A stretch of DNA of 64,000 nt from Acidobacteriota bacterium. Lineage in GTDB: Bacteria > Acidobacteriota > Vicinamibacteria > Fen-336. Below, in pieces: positions 36,243-46,722 of this stretch (within the stretch, counting starts at the first letter, position 1; the number at the start of each line of letters is the position of its first letter). The notes beneath the pieces were generated by a model. That model was not told the origin of the DNA. It was given only the letters and a program-made list of their open reading frames with translations, and made no database searches. The stretch spans positions 36,115-100,114 of the forward strand of contig QHVM01000087.1 of the NCBI GenBank assembly GCA_003223555.1, written 5' to 3'. The translations under genes and the position numbers were made by a program.

Positions 36243-36659
36243 TCAAGCAAACGGGTTGACGACCTCGAGCCTCTCGAAGCGCCGCCCAGCCTGGAAATCC
36301 TCGGATAGCAGCCGTGAGCACTCGGATACCAATGCCGCCCGCACCACGAGAGCATCCCAGAACGAGAGCTGGTGCAGCCGGAGGAGATCGATCGCACCCA
36401 GCACGTCCTCGAGTCCGAGCGTGACCAGGTCGAGCCGCCCGAAGATCTCGATCTTTCGCCGCGCCACCTCGGGTCCGACGTGGAGCTTGCGGGTGGCGGT
36501 GACGAAGTACTCCTGCAGCACTTGCGTGGATACGACGCCGCTGCGGCGGCGGCGCAGCGTGGCGAACAGCTCCAGCGCCCGCCGCTTCTTCTCGGGGGAG
36601 TCCTGGTCGTCGGTATACACGAGGACGTTCGTGTCGAGAAAGCTACGGCCGTCGTTCAT
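36243..36659 (-). CDS. PIN-domain toxin (VapC-like)
   Basis: A 138-residue PIN-domain ribonuclease. The acidic active-site residues fit FLDTNVLVY (Asp near residue 8), the middle Glu in STQVLQEYF, and SFWDALVVRAA plus SEDFQ in the C-terminal half. The ATG at 36659 lies 17 bp inside the preceding antitoxin gene, a common VapBC arrangement with translational coupling. VapC toxins cut tRNA or rRNA; the target is not predictable here. The toxin stop is 34 bp before ridA, so read-through into ridA is possible. Confidence 0.88.
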   Translation of the reverse strand: MNDGRSFLDTNVLVYTDDQDSPEKKRRALELFATLRRRRSGVVSTQVLQEYFVTATRKLHVGPEVARRKIEIFGRLDLVTLGLEDVLGAIDLLRLHQLSFWDALVVRAALVSECSRLLSEDFQAGRRFERLEVVNPFA

Positions 36660-36873
36660 GGATCTCGTCGCGGTCGAAGCGCCATCCGCCGGAGCGGCCA
36701 CCAGACCGCGCCGAGAGATCGTTCATCTCCGCAATGTCGGCGTCGGCCGAGTCGTGACCGGCGAGATCCTCGAGGAACCGGCGGACAGCCTGGTTCAGGC
36801 TGATGCCCATGCTGGCCGCTGCTTTCCGAGCACGTTTGACGACTCTTTCATCAATAGACAGAGTGAGATTCAT
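36643..36873 (-). CDS. Antitoxin with ribbon-helix-helix-like N-terminus (VapB-like, DUF6364-like)
   Basis: A 76-residue protein, NLTLSIDERVVKRARKAA at the start, with the beta-strand and helix pattern of ribbon-helix-helix DNA-binding antitoxins, then a flexible acidic tail (residues about 45-76) that would bind the PIN toxin. ATG 36873 was chosen; a GTG at 36894 in the same frame lies inside the promoter and cannot be transcribed from it. The start codon is 6 nt after the -10 box, so the message is probably leaderless. It overlaps the toxin gene by 17 bp. Confidence 0.82.
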   Translation of the reverse strand: MNLTLSIDERVVKRARKAAASMGISLNQAVRRFLEDLAGHDSADADIAEMNDLSARSGGRSGGWRFDRDEIHERRP

Positions 36874-36876
36874 GCC

Positions 36877-36908
36877 CACAGGATATGTGCACACATATCC
36901 TGTGTCAA
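36877..36908 (-). promoter_or_regulatory. Promoter with palindromic operator for the toxin-antitoxin pair
   Basis: On the minus strand TTGACA (36908-36903), a 17-bp spacer and TATCCT (36885-36880) form a near-consensus sigma-70 promoter. A perfect 13-bp inverted repeat, CACAGGATATGTG and CACATATCCTGTG with a 2-bp centre, occupies 36877-36904, covering the spacer, the -10 box and the downstream edge of the -35 box. This is the layout expected for autorepression by the antitoxin or its complex with toxin. Confidence 0.85.
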
Positions 36909-37103
36909 GTTGCGACGAGGGGCCTCACCCGTGCTCGAAGTGGCGGTCCTCAGGCCAGCTGGGCGATGGCGGCTGCGCATACGGATGTGCCGCGCTCCGC
37001 TCCGCGCCACGCATCATCAAAGGCAAATGCTCGGAGTAAATCCTCGCGTCCGCCACAGAGGAGACGCTCCGCTGCGCGCGGCAGACGCCGGAGGCGGCAG
37101 TCG

Positions 37104-39710
<2,607 letters not shown>

Positions 39711-39730
39711 GAAAACGGCCTCCAGGCTGG

Positions 39731-39759
39731 AATCTAGGCCCTTAGTCGATCACTGTCAA
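39731..39759 (-). promoter_or_regulatory. Promoter upstream of clpB (sigma-70 type)
   Basis: TTGACA at 39759-39754 and TAGATT at 39736-39731 on the minus strand are separated by exactly 17 bp. Transcription should start about 39724, directly before the GGAGG ribosome-binding site at 39723-39719, giving a 14-nt leader to ATG 39710. This is a housekeeping-type promoter; no heat-shock sigma consensus is obvious. Confidence 0.75.
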
Positions 39760-39804
39760 CTTTTTTGAGTAGATTGCGAGAGGGGGGACGAGCCTGGCCG
39801 AACC

Positions 39805-40971
39805 TCAGGGTAGCTTCCGCAGGACGAAGCATTTGAGGTAATAGGTCTCGGGCACGCCGAGGAGGACCGGGTGGTCCCGAGCCTGGCGGCGCTTTTCCAC
39901 GACCACGGCCGTAGCCGAAGCGTCGGCGCTCGCGGAAGCCAGGATCTCCTCGAAGTCGGCCTCGTGGATGTGGTAGGAGCAGGAACAGGTGACGAGGCAG
40001 CCGCCCGGCTGGAGCAGCTTCAAGGCGCGCAGGTTGATCTCCTTGTAGCCGCGGGCCGCCTTCTCCACCGCGTCCTTGCTCTTGGCGAACGCCGGGGGAT
40101 CGAGGATCACGGTGTCGAAGCGCTCGCCCCGGTCGTACAGCTCGCGGAGAAGGTCGAAGACGTTGGCCTCGCGCGCCACGACGTTGCCGAGCCCGTTGCG
40201 GCCGGCATTGCGGGCGATCTGGGCGACCGCTTCCGCCGAGGCGTCGACGGCCATCACCTCGCTCGACACGCGGGCGGCGTGGAGCGCGAACCCACCGTGG
40301 TAGCTGAACCCGTCCAGCACCCGTCCGCGCGCGTAGCCGCGAGCCATCAGGTGGTTCTCACGCTGGTCGAGGAACAGGCCGGTCTTCTGCCCGCGCCAGA
40401 GGTCGGCCTCGAAGCGCACGTCGCCCTCGTCGACCTCCACCCTCTCCGGCACCGTGCCGTGGAGCAGCCCCACCCGCTGGTCCAGGCCCTCGAACGCTCG
40501 CACCTTGGGGTCGTTGCGCTCGAGGATGCCGGCCGGATGCAGCCGCTCGACGAGGATCCGCACCAGCTCGTCCTTGCGGTCCTCCGTGCCCTGGGAAAGC
40601 GTCTGGACGACGAGGTATTCCCCGTAGCGGTCGACGACGAGGGAGGGCAGGCGGTCGCCCTCGCCGTGGACGAGCCGGCAGGCCGTCGCGCCCTGCGCGA
40701 TGCTCTCCCGCCACTGCACGGCCGCCTCCACCCGCTCACGCAGGAACGACTCGGGCAGCGATTCGCCGCGATCGATCATCCGCAGGCGGATCTCGGAACG
40801 GCTGGAATAGAAGGCGAAGCCGAGATGCCGCCCGCGCGGCCCCTCCACGCGCACCACCGCGCCGGGGGCGATGCCCTGGGCGCGCACGACGTCCGTGCGG
40901 AACACCCAGGGATGGCCGCGCAGGACGCGCGCTTCGCCCTTCCGGTTGACGACGACGGGTCCCTCGGCCAA
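39805..40971 (-). CDS. Class I rRNA methyltransferase, RlmI-like
   Basis: A 388-residue SAM-dependent methyltransferase of the RlmI/YccW group, which makes 5-methylcytidine in 23S rRNA. A PUA-like RNA-binding domain (residues 1-75, HPWVFRTDV), an EEHD-like linker (VVDRYGEYLVVQTLSQG, GQKTGLFLDQREN) and a Rossmann domain (VLDGFSYHGGFALHAA, ILDPPAFAKSK, VTCSCSYHI) are visible. The catalytic Cys fits the CSCSYH region. The start is TTG 40971, preceded by a G-rich run; no ATG or GTG gives a better N-terminus. Close relatives have other targets, so the site is inferred. Confidence 0.87.
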   Translation of the reverse strand: MAEGPVVVNRKGEARVLRGHPWVFRTDVVRAQGIAPGAVVRVEGPRGRHLGFAFYSSRSEIRLRMIDRGESLPESFLRERVEAAVQWRESIAQGATACRLVHGEGDRLPSLVVDRYGEYLVVQTLSQGTEDRKDELVRILVERLHPAGILERNDPKVRAFEGLDQRVGLLHGTVPERVEVDEGDVRFEADLWRGQKTGLFLDQRENHLMARGYARGRVLDGFSYHGGFALHAARVSSEVMAVDASAEAVAQIARNAGRNGLGNVVAREANVFDLLRELYDRGERFDTVILDPPAFAKSKDAVEKAARGYKEINLRALKLLQPGGCLVTCSCSYHIHEADFEEILASASADASATAVVVEKRRQARDHPVLLGVPETYYLKCFVLRKLP

Positions 40972-40973
40972 TT

Positions 40974-40990
40974 CCCCCCCGGTGGGGGGG
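40974..40990. other. Short G/C hairpin between bactofilin and RlmI-like gene
   Basis: Seven C residues (40974-40980), GGT, then seven G residues (40984-40990) form a 7-bp stem with a 3-nt loop, between two minus-strand genes only 22 bp apart. It could attenuate transcription or provide the G-rich translation start region of the downstream gene; no U-tract is present. Confidence 0.5.
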
Positions 40991-40993
40991 ATT

Positions 40994-41401
40994 CTACACG
41001 GCGGTGGTGGCGGGTTGCGTCTCCGCGGGCGCCGGGGAGGCGGGCGCGGCGTCCTGGGGCGCGGCGGTCTCTGGCGCGGGCGGCTCGCGGTTCACCGCCC
41101 CGTGGACGAGCGCGCCCTCTTCGATCACGAGTCGGTCGGCCACGAAGGTGCCCCGAGCGCGCGCGGTGGGCCTCAGCCGCAGCGATTCCGCCCGCACCTC
41201 GCCCTCGAACTCGCCTTCGATCTCGACCGCCCGCGCCTTCACGATGGCCTTCACCCGGCTCGACCCGCCGGTCCGGAGGTGGCCGGCGAGCTGCAGCTCA
41301 CCCTCGAACCTCCCGAGCACGGCGAGGTCCTGCCCGGAGATCGTCCCGGTGACGGCCAGGTCCGCGGTGATGGTGGACTCGGAAGCGTCAGGCGTATGCA
41401 T
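40994..41401 (-). CDS. Bactofilin family cytoskeletal protein
   Basis: A 135-residue bactofilin: residues about 10-105 form the right-handed beta-helix with repeated short hydrophobic strands (LAVTGTISGQDLAVLGRFEG, GGSSRVKAIVKARAVEIEGE, LVIEEGALVHGAV). Bactofilins self-assemble without nucleotide into membrane-associated filaments and act in cell shape, polarity or envelope synthesis. The C-terminal 30 residues are Ala/Pro-rich and disordered, as in many members. ATG 41401 was chosen because the helix starts shortly after it. Confidence 0.9.
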   Translation of the reverse strand: MHTPDASESTITADLAVTGTISGQDLAVLGRFEGELQLAGHLRTGGSSRVKAIVKARAVEIEGEFEGEVRAESLRLRPTARARGTFVADRLVIEEGALVHGAVNREPPAPETAAPQDAAPASPAPAETQPATTAV

Positions 41402-41499
41402 GCCCGGAGGGTCTCACGGGCGAGCCCCGGGGGTCGTGACGACGGTCACGCCTGATACGCTTTCCGCCGACCTCGACAGGGGACGGCCCGGGCCGTAAG

Positions 41500-42783
41500 A
41501 TGCCGGGCATGGATGACTTGGTCCGGACCGACCCCGAGGTGGCCGACGCCATCCGCAACGAGACCCGCCGCCAGGGTGCGCAGCTCGAGCTGATCGCCTC
41601 CGAGAACTTCGTCTCCGAGGCGGTGCTGGAGGCCCTCGGCACCGTCTTCACCAACAAGTACGCAGAGGGTTATCCGGGCCGGCGTTACTACGGCGGCTGC
41701 GAGTACGCCGACGTCGTCGAGACTCTCGCCATCGAGCGCCTGAAGCAGCTCTTCGGCTGCGACCACGCCAACGTCCAGCCCCACTCGGGTGCCCAGGCCA
41801 ACACCGCCGTGTACATGGCCGTCTGCAAGCCCGGCGACACCATCCTGGGCATGAACCTCTCTCACGGCGGGCACCTCACCCACGGCCATCCGCTGAACTT
41901 CTCCGGCCGCATGTACAACGTGGCGGCGTACGGCGTGCGCAAGGAGGACGAGCGGATCGACTACGACGCGCTCCGCGAGCTGGCGAAGCAGCACCGGCCG
42001 AAGGTCATCGTGGTAGGGGCGAGCGCGTACCCGCGTACCCTCGACTTCGCGGCGGTGCGGAAGGCGGCCGACGACACCGGGGCGGTGGTCATGGCCGACA
42101 TCGCCCACGTCGCCGGCCTCGTGGCCGCGGGCCTGCACCCGAGCCCCATCCCCCACGCCGAGTTCGTGACCAGCACCACCCACAAGACCCTGCGCGGGCC
42201 GCGGGGCGGGATCGTCATGTGCCAGGAGAAATGGGCGAAGGAGCTCGACAGGCTCGTCTTCCCAGGGGTGCAGGGCGGGCCCCTCGTTCACGTCATCGCG
42301 GCCAAGGCGGTCTCGTTCAAGGAGGCCCTCGCCCCGGAGTTCAAGGCCTACCAGCGCCAGATCGTGGCCAATGCCGCGGCGCTGGCCGCCACGTTGAAGG
42401 ACGAAGGCTGGCGGCTGGTGTCGGGGGGCACCGACAATCACCTCATGCTGGTGGACGTCTTTACCCGCGGCATCACCGGCAAGGTGGCGGAGAAGGCGCT
42501 CGACCGGGCCGGGATCACCGTCAACAAGAACACCATCCCCTACGACACCAACGCCCCGATGGTCGCCTCCGGCATCCGCATCGGCACCCCCGCCCTCACC
42601 ACCCGCGGCATGAAGGAGAAGGAGATGGAGCAGGTGGGCCGGCTCATCGCCCGCGCCCTGGCCGGGGTGGAGAACGAGCCGGCGCTGGCCGAGGTCAAGC
42701 GCGACGTCGGCAGGCTCTGCGACCGCTTCCCGCTCTACGCCGCTCGCCTGGGAAAGTACGACCGGTCGCTGGCCCGGGTCTGA
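41500..42783 (+). CDS. glyA: Serine hydroxymethyltransferase
   Basis: PLP enzyme that interconverts serine and glycine with tetrahydrofolate. At 427 residues it has standard length. [45 protein letters not shown] and the PLP-lysine motif [13 protein letters not shown] near residue 230 are all present, as is [16 protein letters not shown] 41500 and ATG 41509 are both possible, and the family's [12 protein letters not shown] start fits either. It stands alone, divergent from bactofilin with a 98-bp spacer, and is followed by dinG. Confidence 0.96.
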   Translation: MPGMDDLVRTDPEVADAIRNETRRQGAQLELIASENFVSEAVLEALGTVFTNKYAEGYPGRRYYGGCEYADVVETLAIERLKQLFGCDHANVQPHSGAQANTAVYMAVCKPGDTILGMNLSHGGHLTHGHPLNFSGRMYNVAAYGVRKEDERIDYDALRELAKQHRPKVIVVGASAYPRTLDFAAVRKAADDTGAVVMADIAHVAGLVAAGLHPSPIPHAEFVTSTTHKTLRGPRGGIVMCQEKWAKELDRLVFPGVQGGPLVHVIAAKAVSFKEALAPEFKAYQRQIVANAAALAATLKDEGWRLVSGGTDNHLMLVDVFTRGITGKVAEKALDRAGITVNKNTIPYDTNAPMVASGIRIGTPALTTRGMKEKEMEQVGRLIARALAGVENEPALAEVKRDVGRLCDRFPLYAARLGKYDRSLARV

Positions 42784-42821
42784 GACCGGCCGCGGGCGGG
42801 ATCCGCGCTAATATCGGCCTC

Positions 42822-44795
42822 GTGACGGACGGGCGCGGAGATCGCGCGCAAGAGCGTTTCTTCGGGCGGGGCGGCCTGCTTGCGCGGGCCCTCGCCGGCT
42901 ACGAGGAGCGGCCGGCGCAGAAGCGTTTCTCCGAAGCGGTCGCACGCGTGCTCCGCGACGGAGGGCTTCTGCTGGCCGAGGCCGGCACCGGCACGGGCAA
43001 GACCCTCGCCTACCTCATGCCGGCGGTGGAGCTGGGCCGGCGCGTCGTCGTCTCGACCGGCACCAAGAACCTGCAGGAGCAGCTTCTCGACAAGGACATC
43101 CCGCTCCTCGCCCGCGCGCTCGGCCGGGACCTGAGGGTGGCGGTCATGAAGGGACGCGGCAACTACCTCTGCCTGATGCGCTTCCGTTCCTTCGCGCAGG
43201 CGGGCAGCATCCGCCGGCTCGACGAGATCCCGCTCTTCCGCGCGGTGGAGGCGTGGGCTCCGCGGACGCAGACCGGGGACCGCGCCGAGGTGGCCGACCT
43301 GCCCGACAGCGTCGACTTCTGGCGCGAGGTCTCCGCGGCCAGCGAGAACTGCATCGGCCAGGCCTGCCCCGACTTCGATCCGTGCTGGGTGACGCGCATG
43401 CGCCAGCGCGCGCTGGAGGCCGACCTCGTGGTCGTCAACCATCACCTCCTGTGCGCGGACCTCGCGGTCCGGCAGTCGAGCTACGGAGAGGTGATCCCGC
43501 CCTACGACACGGTCATCCTGGACGAGGCTCACCTGCTGGAGGACGTGGCCACGCAGTACTTCGGCGTGCAGGTCTCCTCCCACCGGGTGGAGGACCTGGC
43601 CCGGGACGTCGAGCGCGAGCTGAAGGCGGGCCGGCTCGACGCCCCCGAGGTGCGGGCGGAAGTGGAGGGCATGCGCCACCGCAGCGAGCGCTTCTTCAAG
43701 CTCCTGGCGCTCGAACGAGGCCGCCGTCTCGAAGCCGGCTGGACGTCGGGGGCGACGGAGGAAGAGGTCCGGGCGCTTTCGCATCGGATGGCCGGGCTCT
43801 CTACCGCGCTGCTCGCGCTCAAGGAGCGGCCGGAGCCGCTGACCGCCCTCGCCGAGCGCGCCCGTGCGCTGCACGAGGAGCTGGGCTTCGTCGTGTCGGC
43901 CGACGACGACGGCCACGTGTACTTCGTGGAGACCCGCGGCCGGGGCGTGTTCCTGAAGGCGACGCCCATCGACGTCTCGGTCCGGCTGGGGGAGCTGCTC
44001 TTCGACGGCCTGCGGGCGGGCGTCCTCACCTCGGCCACCCTGGCCGTCGACGGGGGGTTCGCCTACCTCAAGCAGCGGCTGGGCCTGGCGACGGCCGAGG
44101 AGCTGCTGCTGCCTTCGCCGTTCGATTACGCGGAGCAGGCGGTGCTCTACGTGCCGCGCGGGATGCCCGACCCCGCGTCGCCCGGCTTCGTCGAGCGCGC
44201 CGCGGCCGAGATCGTCCGGTTGCTCTCGCTCACCCGCGGCCGCGCCTTCGTGCTGTTCACCTCCTACGCGAACATGAACGCGGTCGCCGAGCGCATCGCC
44301 GGCGAGGTTCCCTATCCCCTGCTCATCCAGGGCGAGGCCCCCAAGGCGGTGCTCCTCGACGCGTTCCGATCCACGCCCAACGCGGTCCTGCTCGCCACCG
44401 CTTCCTTCTGGCAGGGGGTGGACGTGGTGGGCGAGCAGCTCTCGTGCGTGATCGTGGACAAGCTGCCCTTCGCCTCCCCCGCCGACCCGGTGGTCTCGGC
44501 CCGCATCGACCGGCTCCGCCACCGGGGCGGCAACCCGTTCGGCGAGTACCAGGTCCCCGTGGCCATCCTCATGCTGAAGCAGGGGCTGGGCCGTCTCATC
44601 CGCGCTTCCAGCGACCGCGGCGTGCTGGCGGTGCTGGACAGCCGCCTGGTGCACCGCAGCTATGGCCGGCGGTTCCTGGCCAGCCTGCCCGGTGCGCGCC
44701 TGGTCCACGACCTGGACGAGGTGCGAGACTTCTTCAATCAGCAAGGGGGTGCTGCGTCGCACCCCCTTGAACCCCCGCGCGCGGCGGCGAAGTGA
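42822..44795 (+). CDS. DinG/XPD-family ATP-dependent helicase
   Basis: A 657-residue superfamily 2 helicase with an iron-sulphur cluster. Walker A is EAGTGTGKTLAYL near residue 60 and motif II is the DEAH box ILDEAHLLEDVA. Four Cys for a [4Fe-4S] cluster fit GNYLC, SENC, GQAC and DPC. Later motifs are VLTSATLAVDGG and LKQGLGRLIR. The GTG at 42822 sits just before the first helix. The last 20 codons (GGAASHPLEPPRAAAK) come from an interspersed repeat, and the TGA stop lies in the GTGAA loop of its H2 hairpin. The original end is probably near residue 635. Confidence 0.9.
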   Translation: MTDGRGDRAQERFFGRGGLLARALAGYEERPAQKRFSEAVARVLRDGGLLLAEAGTGTGKTLAYLMPAVELGRRVVVSTGTKNLQEQLLDKDIPLLARALGRDLRVAVMKGRGNYLCLMRFRSFAQAGSIRRLDEIPLFRAVEAWAPRTQTGDRAEVADLPDSVDFWREVSAASENCIGQACPDFDPCWVTRMRQRALEADLVVVNHHLLCADLAVRQSSYGEVIPPYDTVILDEAHLLEDVATQYFGVQVSSHRVEDLARDVERELKAGRLDAPEVRAEVEGMRHRSERFFKLLALERGRRLEAGWTSGATEEEVRALSHRMAGLSTALLALKERPEPLTALAERARALHEELGFVVSADDDGHVYFVETRGRGVFLKATPIDVSVRLGELLFDGLRAGVLTSATLAVDGGFAYLKQRLGLATAEELLLPSPFDYAEQAVLYVPRGMPDPASPGFVERAAAEIVRLLSLTRGRAFVLFTSYANMNAVAERIAGEVPYPLLIQGEAPKAVLLDAFRSTPNAVLLATASFWQGVDVVGEQLSCVIVDKLPFASPADPVVSARIDRLRHRGGNPFGEYQVPVAILMLKQGLGRLIRASSDRGVLAVLDSRLVHRSYGRRFLASLPGARLVHDLDEVRDFFNQQGGAASHPLEPPRAAAK

Positions 44796-44900
44796 ATTCG
44801 CCTCCGCTCTTCACTGAGCTGGGGGGTGCTAGCGGCGCACCCCCCAGACCCCCCCTCGCTTCGGCGAAGTGAATTCGCCTCCGCTTGTGGCTGTTACCCA
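44743..44900. repeat. Two tandem two-hairpin repeat modules (dinG-queD)
   Basis: Module A: H1 stem AAGGGGGTGC/GCACCCCCTT (44743-44768, 6-nt loop) and H2 GGCGAA-GTGAA-TTCGCC (44786-44802). Module B, about 76 bp later: H1 GGGGGGTGC-TAGCGGC-GCACCCCCC (44821-44845) and H2 GGCGAA-GTGAA-TTCGCC (44863-44879). H1 is joined to H2 in B by AGACCCCCCCTCGCTTC. The tail GTGGCTGTTACCCAT matches the end of the repeat at 57.6 kb. A TAGATT (44929-44934) 5 bp before the GTG at 44940 may be the -10 box of queD. Confidence 0.9.
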
Positions 44901-44954
44901 TTGCTGCTGGGCGTCAAGGCTCCGGTGCTAGATTAGAACGTGGCGGGAGAGGCA

Positions 44955-45323
44955 ATGTTCGAGGTCGCCTACGAGACCACGTTCTGCGCCACCCACCGGC
45001 TGACCGAGGACGGGCAGCCCATCGAGCCGGTCCACGGCCACGACTGGCGGGTGGAGGCGGTGGCGGCGGGGGAGAGCCTGGACCGCATCGGGGTGGTCAT
45101 CGACTTCGAGCGCCTCAAAGAGGTCCTGGGCGAGGTGGCGTCGCGGTTCCACTACCAGGACGTCAACGAGCACCCCGCCTTCGCCGGCCAGAGCCCCTCG
45201 GCCGAGGCGGTGGCGCGCTATTTCTTCCTCGAGGTGCGGAAGGGCCTGGGCGGGGACGGCTCCCGCCTGCGCCGGGTACGGGTGTGGGAAGCCCCCGGCT
45301 GCAGCGCCACGTACTCCGAGTGA
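44955..45323 (+). CDS. queD: 6-carboxy-5,6,7,8-tetrahydropterin synthase
   Basis: Converts dihydroneopterin triphosphate to 6-carboxytetrahydropterin, the second step towards queuosine. The 122-residue protein has FCATHRL with catalytic Cys and zinc-binding His, then PVHGHDWRVEA with two more His. ATG 44955 is preceded by GGGAGAGG; a GTG at 44940 in the same frame starts just 5 bp after a TAGATT -10-like box and could be a leaderless alternative. It begins a run queD-queE-queC with short spacing. No queF or GTP cyclohydrolase is in the window. Confidence 0.93.
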   Translation: MFEVAYETTFCATHRLTEDGQPIEPVHGHDWRVEAVAAGESLDRIGVVIDFERLKEVLGEVASRFHYQDVNEHPAFAGQSPSAEAVARYFFLEVRKGLGGDGSRLRRVRVWEAPGCSATYSE

Positions 45324-45342
45324 GCCTCAGGCGGCCCCCGAC

Positions 45343-45981
45343 GTGCTGACGGTCAACGAGGTCTTCTTCTCGATCCAGGGGGAGGGCACCCGGGCCGGGC
45401 AGCCGTGCGTCTTCGTCCGCCTGACCGGCTGTCCGCTGCGCTGCGTGTGGTGCGACACCGCGTACGCCTTCCACGAGGGCACGAAGCGCTCCGAAGAGGA
45501 CGTGCTGGCCGAGATCGAGCGCCATCCCTGCCGGCTGGTTGAGCTGACCGGCGGCGAGCCGCTCGCCCAGCCGGCGGCTTTCCCGTTCGTGACCCGCCTG
45601 GCCGACGCGGGCTGGCAGGTGCTCGTCGAGACCTCGGGCCATGTGCTGCTCGAGGGCCTCGATCCGCGGGCGGTGGCCATCGTGGACGTCAAGGCGCCGG
45701 GCTCGGGCGAGAGCCACCGCATGGAGTGGCGCAACCTGGAGCTGCTCCGGCCGGGGGACGAGGTGAAGTTCGTGATCGCCGACCGCGCCGACTACGAGTG
45801 GTCGCGCGACGTCGCGCGCGCGCGGGACCTCTTCGGCCGGTGGCCGGTGCTGTTCTCACCCGTGCACGGCGTGCTGCCGCCGGCGGAGCTGGCGCGCTGG
45901 ATCCTCGACGACGGGGTGCCGGCGCGGCTGCAGATCCAGCTCCACAAGTACCTCTGGCCGGGGGTGGAGAGGGGCGTATGA
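45343..45981 (+). CDS. queE: 7-carboxy-7-deazaguanine synthase
   Basis: Radical SAM enzyme that makes 7-carboxy-7-deazaguanine from the QueD product. The cluster motif is CPLRCVWC (CX3CX2C) near residue 30, preceded by VNEVFFSIQGEGTRAGQPC. LTGGEPLAQ and VETSGHV follow, and the total length of 212 matches the compact QueE type. GTG 45343 starts right before the VNEVFFSIQGEG family beginning. It overlaps queC at ATGA (45978-45981). Confidence 0.93.
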   Translation: MLTVNEVFFSIQGEGTRAGQPCVFVRLTGCPLRCVWCDTAYAFHEGTKRSEEDVLAEIERHPCRLVELTGGEPLAQPAAFPFVTRLADAGWQVLVETSGHVLLEGLDPRAVAIVDVKAPGSGESHRMEWRNLELLRPGDEVKFVIADRADYEWSRDVARARDLFGRWPVLFSPVHGVLPPAELARWILDDGVPARLQIQLHKYLWPGVERGV

Positions 45982-46652
45982 AGCCGCTGGCGGTCGTCTG
46001 CGTCAGCGGCGGGATGGACTCCTGCCTCACCGCGGCCATCGCCGCCGGCGACCACCGGCTGGCGCTGCTCCACGCCAACTACGGCCAGCGCACGCAAGCG
46101 AAGGAGCTGGCCTGCTTCCGGCGGCTGGCCGAGCATTTCCGGGCGGAGCGCACGCTGGTGGTGGACTTCGCGCACCTGCGGGAGATCGGGGGCAGCAGCC
46201 TCACCGACCCCGGCATCCCTGTCCGGGAAGCGCCGCCCGCGACGGGCGGGATCCCGACCTCGTACGTCCCCTTCCGCAACGCTCACCTGCTCGCCGCCGC
46301 CACCTCGTGGGGCGAGGTGCTGGGGGCGCGGGCCATCTTCGTGGGGGCGGTGTGGGAGGACTCGTCGGGATACCCCGACTGCCGGCCGGAGTTCTATCGC
46401 GCCTTCGAGGAGGCGATCCGGCGAGGCACGCGGCCGGAGACGGACCTGCGCATCGTGACCCCCGTGATCTCGATGAGCAAGGGCGAGATCGTGCGGCGGG
46501 GGCTCGAGCTCGGGGCCCCTTTCGAGAAGACCTGGTCGTGCTATCAGGCCGAGGACGAGGCCTGCGGAGCGTGCGAGAGCTGCCGGCTGCGCCTGAAGGG
46601 CTTCGCGGAGGCCGGGGCGCCGGATCCGATCCCGTACCGGAGCCGGCGCTAG
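45978..46652 (+). CDS. queC: 7-cyano-7-deazaguanine synthase
   Basis: ATP-dependent enzyme that turns 7-carboxy-7-deazaguanine into preQ0. The ATP-pyrophosphatase loop is CVSGGMDSCLTA at the N-terminus, with PTSYVPFRNAHLLAAA in the middle and the zinc site CYQAEDEACGACESC near the C-terminus (four Cys). Length 224. Its ATG overlaps the queE stop. In other bacteria preQ0 is reduced by QueF for queuosine, or used for 7-deazaguanine DNA modification; no DNA-modification genes accompany it here. Confidence 0.95.
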   Translation: MKPLAVVCVSGGMDSCLTAAIAAGDHRLALLHANYGQRTQAKELACFRRLAEHFRAERTLVVDFAHLREIGGSSLTDPGIPVREAPPATGGIPTSYVPFRNAHLLAAATSWGEVLGARAIFVGAVWEDSSGYPDCRPEFYRAFEEAIRRGTRPETDLRIVTPVISMSKGEIVRRGLELGAPFEKTWSCYQAEDEACGACESCRLRLKGFAEAGAPDPIPYRSRR

Positions 46653-46722
46653 CCGGCCGCCGCGGCGGCATGACAGAATGGAAGGGTTGCGGGGGCGGTG
46701 GGCCCCCCGGGAGGACCATGCG

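Noticed and set aside
36873..36894. GTG start of the antitoxin at 36894
   Set aside because: It lies within the promoter spacer, so it could not be on the transcript made from that promoter.
39711..39780. CIRCE/HrcA operator before clpB
   Set aside because: No 9-bp inverted repeat with TTAGCACTC-like arms is present; only the sigma-70 promoter was found.
44880..44955. preQ1 riboswitch before queD
   Set aside because: The region is repeat tail plus about 55 bp; no H-type pseudoknot with an A-rich tail and an overlapping ribosome-binding site could be recognised.
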